Part shown: piece by piece, positions 11,601 through 20,727 of the stretch
Layout of the letters: the number at the start of each line of letters is the position of its first letter
Numbering within the stretch: position 1 is the stretch's first letter
From: Ctena decussata
Lineage: Eukaryota; Mollusca; Bivalvia; Lucinida; Lucinidae
Assembly: GCA_963989385.1 (NCBI GenBank)
Contig: OZ022508.1
Coordinates: forward strand, 52,739,087 to 52,803,086
Direction: 5' to 3'
DNA: 64,000 nucleotides
The notes under the pieces: generated by a model
What the model saw: the letters and a program-made list of their open reading frames with translations, nothing else
Databases searched by the model: none
Told to the model about the DNA's origin: nothing
Program-made: the position numbers and the translations under genes

Positions 11601-11735
11601 GGCCTGGGTTTGAGGTTATACAACTTGAGAATAATCTCAAACTCAAAATAAAGCATGTGCTCGGAAGCAGCCAATCGGTGTCCTTTATTTTGAGTTTGGG
11701 AATGTACTCAAGTTTTATAACCTCTGGGCCTGGCC
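11601..11735. repeat. Foldback element, family 3, copy 1
   Basis: Left GAGGTTATACAACTTGAGAA mirrors right CAAGTTTTATAACCTCTGGG, with inner arms ATCTCAAACTCAAAATAAAG and CTTTATTTTGAGTTTGGGAA. A longer relative is at 60500-60652. On the minus strand it places AATAAA about 62 bases beyond the stop codon of the 11749-12485 exon, so it may act as that gene's polyadenylation signal. Confidence 0.75.
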
Positions 11736-11748
11736 ACATGTTCAATAT

Positions 11749-12485
11749 TTAGAAATATCCTGAAAAGTAATTGTAGTCACTGTCTACTTCTCCATCAGAA
11801 TCGGCCCACTCTCTTTCGTACTGGTCTTCTTGCCTCTCCCGTCGATTCTCTAGCTGATCATTGTAGGAGTCATATCGATTCTCCAAGCGATTCTCCCTTC
11901 TATCAGAACGCGATTCGTAACGGTTTTCAAATCGATCCCTGCGATTATCCCATAAATTTTCTAACCGATCCATCCGATTACCCCATGAATTTTGAGCTCG
12001 ATTGTTGAAAACGTTTTGCCGACGATTACTTCCAGTATTTCTACGATTATTTTGGATGTTTCTACGATTATTTTGGGTGTTTATACGATTATTTTGGATG
12101 GTTCTACGATTATTTTGGGTGTATCTACGATTATTTTGGATGTTTCTTTGATTGTTTTGGATGTTTCTACGATTGTTTTGCGTGTATCTGCCACTACGCT
12201 GTCCGTTAAGATAATTGGAGAGGCGATCCCATCGATTTTCCATTCTGTTTATGCGATTCTCATACCGATTTTCAAGCCTCTCCAAACGGTTTTCCATACC
12301 AGGTCGATTGCCATATCGATTTTCGAGGTGGTCAAGTTGACGATCATATCGGTTTTCAAGTTGCTCTGTTCTTCTATTCCAAAGATTTCGTAAGATGTTC
12401 ATCCGATTATTATTGGAGACATTTCTAGAGCGGTACCTCTGGGGCTGTTGAAACGCTCGGTAGAAGTTATAACTTCCGTACTGCC
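11749..12485 (-). CDS. Asn/Arg-rich heptad-repeat protein, terminal exon (partial gene)
   Basis: The minus-strand frame ends at TAA (11749-11751). An in-frame ATG lies at 12402 (217 codons), but the frame stays open upstream, encoding a Tyr/Gln/Arg-rich stretch (GQYGSYNFYRAFQQ). At 12486 there is a good acceptor, TTTCTATCGTTCCAG, so I read this as the last exon of a spliced gene; the 5' exons were not found. Order from the ATG: repeats built on LENRYDR/ENR (residues 10-62), eight 7-residue repeats of RNIQNNR/RYTQNNR type (72-127), a second ENR block (about 143-190), then an acidic, aromatic tail (SDGEVDSDYNYFSGYF). It has almost no hydrophobic core and no cysteine, so it is probably disordered or fibrous. 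I do not recognise the family; a secreted matrix protein is one possibility, but no signal peptide is visible here. Confidence 0.6.
12022..12189 (-). repeat. Eight 21 bp repeats coding 7-residue units
   Basis: The plus strand reads repeated CTACGATTATTTTGGATGTTT-like 21-mers. On the coding strand these are units such as RNIQNNR, RYTQNNR, RTIQNNR and INTQNNR, ending with a diverged RNTGSNR. The period is exactly three times seven, so the reading frame is preserved. Confidence 0.9.
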
Positions 12486-12632
12486 CTGGAACGATAGAAA
12501 ATCTATAATAATAGCTTATCCGAGAAACCTTTCATACACTTTGTAGGAATAAAGTCGTGCAAATTCGGACAGCAGGTAAATTTGGACAGTGACATTGTTT
12601 CCTTTATATGTCAGTTGTTTAAGAAATAGATC

Positions 12633-12788
12633 AGCTCTAGCAGGGAATTGTTGAGTAATAATTCACTGTTTGTAGGCCAGTTGTAAAGTAGATCATATCA
12701 CGAGCGCGGAGCGCGAGTGATATATCTGCTTACAACTGATCGACAAACAGTGAATTATTACTCAACAATTCAATGCTAGAGTTGAGCT
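12633..12788. repeat. Long palindrome inside the split family 4 element
   Basis: The left arm runs from AGCTCTAGCAGGGAATTGTT through AATTCACTGTTTGTAGG. The right arm mirrors it through CGACAAACAGTGAATTATTA to CTAGAGTTGAGCT. The centre is the GC-rich CGAGCGCGGAGCGCGAG. Confidence 0.75.
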
Positions 12789-13138
12789 ATTTCGATTCTA
12801 ACACTCAAAAACACTGAAAAAGTATTCGCTTCATTCAAAGTCTCCCAACCTTCCTGCCAGCGCGTTCATGCTCCTGCCAATATTCTTAACTGTATCCAAA
12901 GTAAATATACGTTTTTATTGCGATTTTAGAAAGAAAAAGAGACGTTACACCGTCTAACGTCTCAAAACGTCACAAAATTACGTCAGTAATGCCAGTGACG
13001 TCAGCAATTAGACTCGCGCGCTACGAAACTGTGAATTGTTGCAGAATAAAACACGGAAACTTTCCATTGCCTCTATAGGCGCACTGTGTTAGAATTGCAA
13101 TTAAAACAAAATTAACTGGGCAAACAGTGAAAAATCCT

Positions 13139-13172
13139 GATGAGACGGCTCATTATTATGAGCCGTCTCATC
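13139..13172. repeat. 34 bp perfect-arm palindrome
   Basis: GATGAGACGGCTCAT (13139-13153) is the exact inverse of ATGAGCCGTCTCATC (13158-13172), with a 4-base centre. It is absent from the corresponding place in the 8658-8838 copy, so it is an addition. Confidence 0.8.
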
Positions 13173-13245
13173 TTGATTTTCACTGTTTGCAATGGTATGT
13201 CCGAATCTACCCGCTGTTCGAAGTTACCAGACACCTCGCCAAAAG

Positions 13246-13850
13246 TCTAGCATATTTCAGGCCTGCTCGTATAGTATAGTACCCATGTTAAAAATTCTGC
13301 CGATTTGGAAAGTTCTAATTCTCAAGCTTGTGCCAGTTGACATTTTTGTCCCATTTTATCTGGATGAAGAATTTTGGCGGGTTAATTTTTTCGTGTAAAA
13401 TGATAATTTTTATTTTTCGTTTTCTGCATATAAAATTGTCGTGTAAGGAAATACTTGTCTCACGTCAGTCTGGAGATCATGGAACGACTAAGATTTTATG
13501 TGCCAATGTCAAGGACCGACATTTTCAATAGGACAAAAATTATAAGAATGCATAGGGAAAATGCATTGTTAAAGATTATAAAGGCAAAAATTGACTTTAT
13601 GTCTAATTTAGAAATGACTGGACTACAACCAATGTAGCAAAATACGATTTAACATTTCAGTTTCAGACTATGGGTAATATGTGTTTGGAAAAGAAATTTG
13701 ATGATGTTTTGGACAAAGTTTTAAAAAGAGTAAAAAATCATAGTGGTCTTAACTTTTGTTGATGCACATCCAAAGAGCTGCAGTGTTTTCAAACGTGTTT
13801 TTCATTGTACATTACTGCTTTGGACACGATCAATTTGAACAAGGTCAAAC
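13246..13850. other. Non-coding stretch before the LTR element
   Basis: Three overlapping short open frames exist, but none looks like a conserved protein. The last five bases, CAAAC (13846-13850), abut the LTR and are compared with CGAAC after the 3' LTR. Confidence 0.4.
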
Positions 13851-14445
13851 TGTTACGAAATGGATCTAATCGTCCACTATGTCGTCGAGATTATTTTAAT
13901 CCTTTCAATCAGTAAGGCTACAGTTTTTAGGGTAACTGTGGTAATAAAACATTTACGGAAATTGTGGCTACGTTATGCATGGGTTGTTTGTGAATACCTC
14001 TCGTGGACAGCGTATTGCATGATTTTAAGGTGAATACCTGCACGAGTCTTTTGATTGTGGAAAGCGTGTTGCATGATTTTAATGTGAGACGCATAGTATT
14101 TATACGCCTATCTTTTAATGAAAAGTTAGACGTGGCTGTTTAATTCTTGATGGATGTTATATTGTTGTGTGCCCAGATTCTGTGTTAAGACCTAGAAGGG
14201 TAAGATTTTATTATATTTATTTAGAATAGTTTGGCTAAGAATGAAAAATGTGACTTCTGATTGATATGGTATGATTATATGTGTCGACTGATTTGATTTT
14301 GTTGGCAGTGATCAGGCTGCGCATGTGTCGACCGATTTTGTTAGTAAGCATGCTGCGCATAATATTTGTATATTAGGAAGTTTTGTAAATTTCGGAAATA
14401 GTTTATATCACTGATGTTGGTTGCAATGGTGTGCGTCTATTTGAC

Positions 14446-14633
14446 GTCCAGTGACGTCAATTGCATTCATGTTATTCATGTGACGTCAGTTGCATTCATG
14501 TTATTGCGACGTCAGCACTTTTATATTAGTTTCACTGGTGTCCAGTGACGTCAATTGCATTCATGTTATTCATGTGACGTCAGTTGCATTCATGTTATTG
14601 CGACGTCAGCACTTTTTATATTAGTTTCACGTA
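14446..14633 (+). repeat. 94 bp direct repeat carrying CRE sites
   Basis: Two adjacent copies start with GTCCAGTGACGTCAATTGC at 14446 and 14540. Each holds two TGACGTCA sites plus a CGACGTCA variant, separated by TGCATTCATGTTATT spacers. The same duplicated block is present in the 3' LTR at about 21323-21510. Confidence 0.9.
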
Positions 14634-15783
14634 TACGTGACCTATAGAAGTAGATTGATTTGTAATGGGACTAATTTATATACTCGTGACGTCAATTGAC
14701 GCCATAGCATGCACCGCATTAAGGGTTTTTTCCATAAGTTATAATAGTAACATTTGGTCGTCATGCGCTTGATTTGCCTTCACTAGATGACGTCATATGG
14801 TATAACATCATTGGCGTCATGATGTCAGATCAAACGTTATGATCCCAAATGTGTTAGAAATGTTTATTCAGCTATTATATTCTATGGCAAATGGTATTAC
14901 GCTTAGTTAAAAGAAATGAATTAATACATATGCGAGTTAGATTTTGGTCAATCAATTTAATGTAAATAAGTCATTGTTTAGATTATTCATGTTTTATGTG
15001 GGGTATGTCATGGTAATGCCTGTTGACGTCAGTATACTTCTTGACAATGTTTGACGTCAGATCCTTCGACGCACATGCGTGGTAGGATCTACGTTTCTTC
15101 ATTGGCGGAAGTGGTAAGCACAATTTTGGCTTTACATCGTGAGCGCGAGTCGTGTCTAGTGACACGGCTGGCGTGTGCACGTTATGCTCGGCTTCGCCGA
15201 GGGCGTTGTATGGTATTTCCAAGACAGGCCCAAGTCTTACGTATTGTTATTATGTAGTTACAATGTATTAAGTGTAAGTTCGTTATTTTTAGGCACATCA
15301 AGTCCGGCAGTCAGCTGTTAGGGCTTAGAGCCACGTCTCACCTGGAGATTCGATAAACGTCTCCAGGTTAATACCAACCCGGGTAGAGGCAGTTACAACG
15401 CCGTTTGTGAATGGTTCCTAAGCAGAGGCGGGAAGCACAAAATGTAGGCGGAAGTGGTTAGCACAGTTTTGCCAGATTCTGTGATAAGATCTGAAGGTCA
15501 CATCAAGTGTGGGACAGTGTTCGTCCACTAAGGTGTATTAATATATATATAGACTGGTCCCTGGTACGATCCAGGGAGCGACCAGTATATAATCGTGCAC
15601 GTGTAATTATAAGTTGGTGTTCCTCATGATATATGGACTGGCCCATGACATGATCCAGGGAACGACGAATTGAAGTCTACCAACATAAGGCCTTGTTTTT
15701 TTGTATGAGCTCAAACTAACGTTTTTTGTCCTTTGTGTTTTCCTTTAGTTCATGGCGCTGAGCCGAGTACGGTGTTGACGTCA
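14452..15783. promoter_or_regulatory. Cluster of nine CRE (TGACGTCA) sites in the LTR
   Basis: Perfect palindromic CREs start at 14452, 14481, 14546, 14575, 14697, 14788, 15024, 15052 and 15776; another lies in the leader at 16849. With equal base use about 0.03 would be expected by chance in 2.2 kb. CREB/ATF factors bind this octamer, so a cAMP- or stress-responsive enhancer is inferred. The identical set recurs in the 3' LTR. Confidence 0.7.
15340..15368 (+). other. Hairpin-capable stem conserved between LTR subfamilies
   Basis: ACCTGGAGA and TCTCCAGGT can pair around an 11-base loop. In the solo LTR at 27183-28571 the same stem is kept (27848-27856 with 27895-27903) although its loop is longer and unrelated. 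This suggests selection on an RNA structure, perhaps for packaging, export or 3' processing. Confidence 0.5.
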
Positions 15784-16088
15784 GACGGCAATCTATTTGC
15801 GTATTGTACGCAAATCGATTACAGATTTGAAACAAACACCTTACTTGGGCCAGCGACATGAACTGATATGTGTTGTATATTATTGTAATTGTGACAGTTG
15901 TAAATTGTATTGTTGTATATAGAATTTACATTATATATAAACTTAAAAAATTCTAACGTTGTTAGAGTTTCCTTGTTAGTGTATTACACTAGTAGATAAC
16001 CCTTTAACCGGAAGTCACCCTCCGCCGTCCTGGCGACGCATAAGGCTCTACACCCGTGTCGACCGTGTGTAAAACCTTCTGCGTAACA

Positions 16089-16110
16089 TGGTGTCATGAA
16101 GTAACGGGAT
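16089..16110 (+). other. Probable primer-binding site
   Basis: Directly after the LTR comes TGGTGTCATGAAGTAACGGG. TGG followed by GTGTCA is complementary to a tRNA 3' end ...TGACACCA, as in many tRNA-Leu-type sites, though the match beyond the first eight bases requires gaps. The position is standard for LTR elements. Confidence 0.55.
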
Positions 16111-17032
16111 TTGATTTCCGGTTAATATCTGCCAGTGTAACACATTGACAATATATACAGAATCTAGGCACAATTTTGTCAGTCATTTTTTTTATTATTA
16201 TTGACTTTCTGATTGTTCTTTTCTAAGGTGACGTAAGGCTGTGAATTTTAGGGGAGCAATTTTGCCACTAAATTCTTTGTAAATGTAACCTACACTCAAT
16301 TATAGTCAACTATCCTTATTCCCTGCGTGATGAAGTGCGATAGCCCATGCATTAATTTGTGATAAAATGTAACAGGTTGCATATCTGAGTGGGGAAACTG
16401 AGGTTATATAGACCTGAATTGTCTTGGCACGGATGATACATATTTAGTTTTAAGGTCCATTTGAGTACCTTGGCACTGCTGTTGCATGACAATCTGTAAG
16501 TTTATTAACTTAAACGTTTTGTACGTTGTGTCGTAACCGTTACTGAGGTCCATTTTATGTCCTGATTTAGTAACGTAGGTCACTCGTAACGTTATATAAT
16601 ATCGTTACAATGAATTAAACCTAATAGCGGAATCTTAAGTTTGATTTACCGTTGGTATCCTATAAGGTTTTGTAATGTAGGACGTACAGTTGTCGTGTCA
16701 GTGTTAATACGTTGCGTTACATACGTTACGTTTGTATATCCGATACGCTAGATCAAGTTGGGCGTAATTGTAATGTGGGTTATTTACGTCATCTAATTAC
16801 GTCATCTAATAGTGAAAAGTAATTCTCGGCAAAGTCAACGTCAGTTTATGACGTCATTTCCGGTCTGTTATGAACGTAACTTTAATGGCTACGTCCAGAT
16901 CGCGAGTATACTAATTAATCAACGTTTTAGTTGGATTAGTTCGTTATTATTATTGTTAACGTTTTAGTTAACGTGTGACTATAAGTGAACGTCGGTTTCA
17001 GTTAAGTTAACGTGAGCATTACGTTAAGCGTC
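16111..17032 (+). other. Untranslated leader of the LTR element
   Basis: About 920 bases with no long frame. It contains several ACGTCA-type words and one full CRE at 16849-16856 within TTATGACGTCATTTCCGG. It probably holds packaging signals, but none can be assigned. Confidence 0.5.
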
Positions 17033-19801
17033 ATGGATCAGTTAGTTAAGACGGGAAAGGAGTTAGGTTATGAGGGGCAGGCATTGCAGGAATTTGTAAA
17101 GCAACAGCAAGAGACTGAGAGGGCAGAAAGGCACGCGGTAAGGGAACTTGATAAAGAAAGGATCGCGGCGGAGAAAGAAAAGATTGCGCAGGCCGAAAAA
17201 GATAGGGAAATTGAATTGGCTAGGATCGCGACGGAAGAAGCTAAGATTGCGGCGGATAGGGCGACGGAAGAAGCTAAGATTGCGGCGGATAGGGAAATCG
17301 AGATGGCGCGAATTGAAAGCATAGAGCGGCAAGCCGAGAAAGATAGGGAAGCTAAGTTGTCTCAAGTCGAAAGCGATAAGGAAGCGAAGTTGTCGAGCGA
17401 AGTTGAGTTAGAAAAGTTGAAGTATAGCTTTGAATTGCAGCAACGCGAGTTAAAGAATCAGATAGATTTGCAGAAGGTAACGTTTAGAGTTGAATTAGAA
17501 AAACAGAAGGCTGAAAAGTTAGCGCATGCGCGAGATCCCAAGTTACCGTATTTTGATGAAAGTAAGGACAAAATGGATAGTTACTTATCAAGGTTTGAGA
17601 AATACGCGACGGCGAATAAATGGGATAAAAACGTTTGGGCTGCATATTTAAGCGCATTACTTAAAGGTCGCGCGCTTGATGTCTATGATAGATTGTCTGT
17701 AGATGATGCAGCAGATTATGACAAGTTGAAAGATGCGTTGTTAAAGAATTTTGATATGACTGAACGCGGTTTTAGGAAGAAATTTCGCTATGATAGGCCT
17801 GAAAAGTCCGAAACGTTTATTCAGTTTAGTAGTAGACTTAGGTCGTATCTTAATAAATGGTTAAAAATGGCGAAAGTAGACCAGTCTTACGAAGCTGTTT
17901 GCGATTTTTTCGCTAGAGATCAGTTTTTAGAATCCTGTAGTAAAGAACTATATGTTCATTTGAAACCGAAAACATTCACGAATCTAGGTGAGATGGCTAG
18001 GGAAGCAGATTTATTTGCAGAAGCACGTGGCGGTGTCTACGCTTGTGTTAATAAGGGGCAGCGTGATAGTAAGGGCGTAACTCAGAGTAGATCTGATAAT
18101 AAGCCGAGTGCGAAGCCAGAGATAAAATGTAGTATTTGTGGTAAGGGACATTTAACATATAAATGTTTTAAGAATCCCGATAGGAAGCAAGCATATAGTG
18201 CAGAGGTAGGTGCAAGTGCAAGCGGGTATAGCGGAAGTAAGGGGAGTAGTTATGCACCGAAAGATGAGGCACAAAGATCACAGAGTAAGAGCGATACTGT
18301 ACAGACGAAGGGTAGTAATTCAGATCGTGGCCGTGGTCGGGGTTATTCCCGCGGACGTGGTCGGGGTGGCGGACATCAAATGAGTTTTTGTAAAACTACA
18401 ATGAATAGGTCTCATGAAATTGAAGGTCTCTATAAGAGTAAGGAAGAAGGTCCATTAATCGATAATAACGTGGATAGGGAAGGTGTCTGTTACTTTTCAA
18501 GGTCGCGATTACCAACAGCGCAGGGTACGGTTAATGGTAAGACAGTTGTAGTTTTAAGGGACACAGGTTGTACTGGGTGTGTCGTTCGTAGAAACTTGGT
18601 TTCTAATGATCAGTTACTTGGTAGAGAATCTGATGTAACTTTGATTGATGAATCTACCCAAAGGTATCCCTTAGCAATGGTTGACATAGATTGTCCATTT
18701 TTCACAGGAAAAACTGAGGCATTGTGCATGGAAGATACATTGTATGACCTGGTTATTGGAAATATTGACGGGTCAAAACTTCCCGATATGTCCCATTTTG
18801 CAATGGCGGCAGTGACTAGGTCACAAGCTAAGCAAGGTGAAGAGGTCTATAAGAAACTTAAAGTTCCTGATCAAATTATTGCTAGTGATAAGGAGGCATT
18901 GAAGCAGGCCCAAGTTGTTGACCCTAAATTGAATGGCATAAGGCAAAGAGTGGAATCTGGGAATGTGACTATTAGTCGTGGATTGAACCGAGGTGAAACT
19001 AAGTTTATCCGAAAGAAAGATTTATTGTATAGGCAGTTCACTAAGGGAAACAAGGTCACTTTGCAACTTATTATCCCTGAAGGTTTTCGTGAAAAGGTGT
19101 TAAGATTGGCGCACGAAACCTTGATGTCAGGTCATTTGGGCATAAAGAAAACTATGGATAGAGTGTTAACTGAGTTCTTTTGGCCTGGAATTTGTGGTGA
19201 TGTGGCAAGGTTTTGTAAATCTTGTGACATATGTCAAAGGACTATTCAAAAAGGTCGTGTCACTAAGGTTCCTTTAGGAAAGTTGCCACAGATTGACACA
19301 CCATTTAAACGAGTCGCTGTTGATATAGTTGGACCGATAGAACCTCGTTCTGACAGGAAATCCCGCTATATTTTAACAATGATAGATTATGCGACGAGAT
19401 ATCCCGAGGCGGTAGCGTTACCCGGCATTGAAACGGAACGCGTAGCCGAAGCGTTAGTTGAGATGTTCAGTAGATTAGGAATACCGAGTGAAATGCTAAT
19501 CGAGCATGATAGTAAGATCACGATTGACGTCATGAGAGAGGTTAGTAGGTTGTTGTCGCTTCAAGATCTGACAACTATTCCTTATCAATCTACTAGTAAA
19601 GGACCCGTGGAGAAATTCCATGATACGTTGAAACAGATATTACGTGAAATGTGCGTAGAACGTCCGAATGACTGGGACAGGTATCTCCCAGCATTATTAT
19701 TCGCAGTAAGGGAAGTTCCGCAAGAATCATTAGGTTTTTCCCCGTTTGAACTGTTGTATGGGCGTAATGTTAGGGGTCCTATGCAAATATTAAAGGAATA
19801 G
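17033..19801 (+). CDS. Gag-protease-integrase polyprotein of the LTR element (integrase truncated by TAG)
   Basis: The first ATG in frame is at 17033 (the frame is open slightly upstream from a GTG at 17012), giving 922 codons to TAG at 19799-19801. Order: Glu/Lys/Ala-rich coiled coil (about 15-165); capsid starting near LPYFDES (about 170), whose last third (about 247-332) resembles the SCAN fold region; zinc knuckle CSICGKGHLTYKC (366-378); Arg/Gly-rich basic tract (about 430-447); aspartic protease with DTG at 510-512 and later DLVIGNI; integrase zinc module (H694, H703, C731, C734); and integrase core with D764, D826 and E860. The core looks weakened: D826 and E860 are 33 rather than 35 residues apart, the GxxF motif after the second Asp is absent, and the usual NG before Glu is KG. 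There is no RT or RNase H. The product would assemble particles and process itself, but cannot copy RNA unaided. Confidence 0.9.
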   Translation: MDQLVKTGKELGYEGQALQEFVKQQQETERAERHAVRELDKERIAAEKEKIAQAEKDREIELARIATEEAKIAADRATEEAKIAADREIEMARIESIERQAEKDREAKLSQVESDKEAKLSSEVELEKLKYSFELQQRELKNQIDLQKVTFRVELEKQKAEKLAHARDPKLPYFDESKDKMDSYLSRFEKYATANKWDKNVWAAYLSALLKGRALDVYDRLSVDDAADYDKLKDALLKNFDMTERGFRKKFRYDRPEKSETFIQFSSRLRSYLNKWLKMAKVDQSYEAVCDFFARDQFLESCSKELYVHLKPKTFTNLGEMAREADLFAEARGGVYACVNKGQRDSKGVTQSRSDNKPSAKPEIKCSICGKGHLTYKCFKNPDRKQAYSAEVGASASGYSGSKGSSYAPKDEAQRSQSKSDTVQTKGSNSDRGRGRGYSRGRGRGGGHQMSFCKTTMNRSHEIEGLYKSKEEGPLIDNNVDREGVCYFSRSRLPTAQGTVNGKTVVVLRDTGCTGCVVRRNLVSNDQLLGRESDVTLIDESTQRYPLAMVDIDCPFFTGKTEALCMEDTLYDLVIGNIDGSKLPDMSHFAMAAVTRSQAKQGEEVYKKLKVPDQIIASDKEALKQAQVVDPKLNGIRQRVESGNVTISRGLNRGETKFIRKKDLLYRQFTKGNKVTLQLIIPEGFREKVLRLAHETLMSGHLGIKKTMDRVLTEFFWPGICGDVARFCKSCDICQRTIQKGRVTKVPLGKLPQIDTPFKRVAVDIVGPIEPRSDRKSRYILTMIDYATRYPEAVALPGIETERVAEALVEMFSRLGIPSEMLIEHDSKITIDVMREVSRLLSLQDLTTIPYQSTSKGPVEKFHDTLKQILREMCVERPNDWDRYLPALLFAVREVPQESLGFSPFELLYGRNVRGPMQILKE
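17228..17293 (+). repeat. 33 bp perfect tandem duplication in the Gag coiled coil
   Basis: Two identical 33-base copies (17228-17260 and 17261-17293) encode ATEEAKIAADR twice, extending the helix by 11 residues without breaking the frame. Confidence 0.9.
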
Positions 19802-20542
19802 TGGTCTGTAGAGGAAACTGACCAACGTGCGTTATTGACGTATCAGTACGTTATTGATCTAAAAGAACGTTTAGAGAGAACGTGTAAGTTAGCACAGGAT
19901 ATTGTCCGGAAAATGGACGTAAAGCAGAATGCTTATTATGATAAACGCGCGAGGTCGCGTAAGTTTGACGTCGGAGACAAAGTACTTTTGCTACTCCCGA
20001 ATGAGTGCAATAAATTGTTACTTCAATGGAACGGACCATATGAAGTTGTCGAAGTAGTCAATGCAATGAACTACAAGATTAACGTCAAGGGCGTCGTGAA
20101 TACTTATCCTGCTAACATGATTAAGCAGTACGTTCAACGTCAAAAGAACGTGTCGTCTGCAGTTGTTAATGCACGTGACAATGTTGGATCAGAGGATCAC
20201 AGTGATCCGAATGTCCAAAGAGTTAACATTTGTACGTCAGAGGACGTATCCCAATATGACTTCATACGTGAAAACGTAAAGCCCGACGACGTAACGTCGA
20301 TTCAGAAAGCAAACATGGAAGAACACGGTGGCGATAGTAGATTAGAGGCAGAGGCAACGGATCCTGTGGGATCTGTCGTGCGAAGTAAGTGTAATGTCAA
20401 AGACAACGTTAATTTTACGTCTGATACACTTAAAGGTGGCGATTTCCATCTAGTGTTCGATCAGACTTACCCATACTTCCCCATTCCATTTGAGGCACGA
20501 CAGGTACGACACAGAGAATTGATTGACTTTGGGATTAGGTAA
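19802..20542 (+). pseudogene. Integrase C-terminal region downstream of the in-frame stop
   Basis: The same reading frame continues after the TAG without any shift for 246 codons, to a stop at 20540-20542. Its first part is what normally follows the integrase core: a helical segment (ERLERTCKLAQDIVRKMD), a KFDVGDKVLLLLP strand, and a GPY/F module with WNGPYEVVEVV. After about residue 105 it becomes a low-similarity acidic tail with no recognisable RT start. The stop falls just after ILKE at the junction of core and C-terminal domain, so it either inactivates the integrase or is bypassed. The context TAG-TGG is not a readthrough context I recognise. Confidence 0.75.
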
Positions 20543-20727
20543 ATCCGTGGCCAAGATAATTTGGGGGCGGACTACCTTAGTAGATAGTTTGGCCACGTTA
20601 TGCATCGCACCGTTGTTGTGTATATAGCTAGTTTTCCAGTTTTGACATAGCCTACGATTCGATCGCATTTCGTACTATTTCAGAAAAGAAACATTGTTAT
20701 GTTTTTTTCTCCCTAAGGGGAAACCTA
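20543..20727 (+). other. 3' untranslated part with polypurine tract
   Basis: No frame. AAGGGGAAA at about 20715-20723, five bases before the 3' LTR, is the likely plus-strand primer (polypurine tract). The space where RT-RNase H would lie in a Gmr1-like element is missing. Confidence 0.6.

Larger units (their letters stand above)
12548..13245. repeat. Foldback family 4 copy split by nested insertions
   Basis: The left part (AAATTCGGACAGCAGGTAAA to about 12620) and right part (AACTGGGCAAACAGTGAAAA to about 13245) match the two halves of the compact element at 8658-8838. Between them lie about 480 extra bases, including a large palindrome at 12633-12788. A further 34 bp palindrome at 13139-13172 sits in the right half. 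This is a nested arrangement of mobile or palindromic DNA. Confidence 0.65.
13851..16088 (+). repeat. 5' LTR of the Gmr1-like element
   Basis: 2,238 bp, bounded by TGTTACG and CGTAACA. It holds nine perfect TGACGTCA sites (14452 to 15783), a 94 bp direct repeat, a stem ACCTGGAGA/TCTCCAGGT (15340-15368), a second stem around CTGGTCCCTGG and CCAGGGAGCGACCAG (about 15562-15596), AATAAA near 13942 and a TATATATAA box near 15932. If that TATA box is used, transcription would start near 15960-15970, leaving a short U5. Confidence 0.95.

Noticed and set aside
11992..12393. Plus-strand 133-codon frame rich in Ile, Val, Ser and Thr
   Set aside because: It is the antisense shadow of the minus-strand Asn/Arg repeats; only the minus frame has a good splice acceptor and a composition consistent from end to end.
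14983..15257. Open frames of 68-79 codons within the LTRs
   Set aside because: They differ between the two LTRs after a 1-base indel (near 15190 and 22070) and have no protein-like features.
17012..17032. Longer Gag start at a GTG seven codons before the ATG
   Set aside because: Animal translation normally uses ATG; the ATG at 17033 begins a sensible Gag N-terminus, so the GTG is just upstream open frame.
19799..19804. Programmed stop-codon readthrough to make full integrase
   Set aside because: Not excluded, but TAG-TGG is not a readthrough context I know, and a simple point mutation explains it equally well; kept only as a question in the findings.
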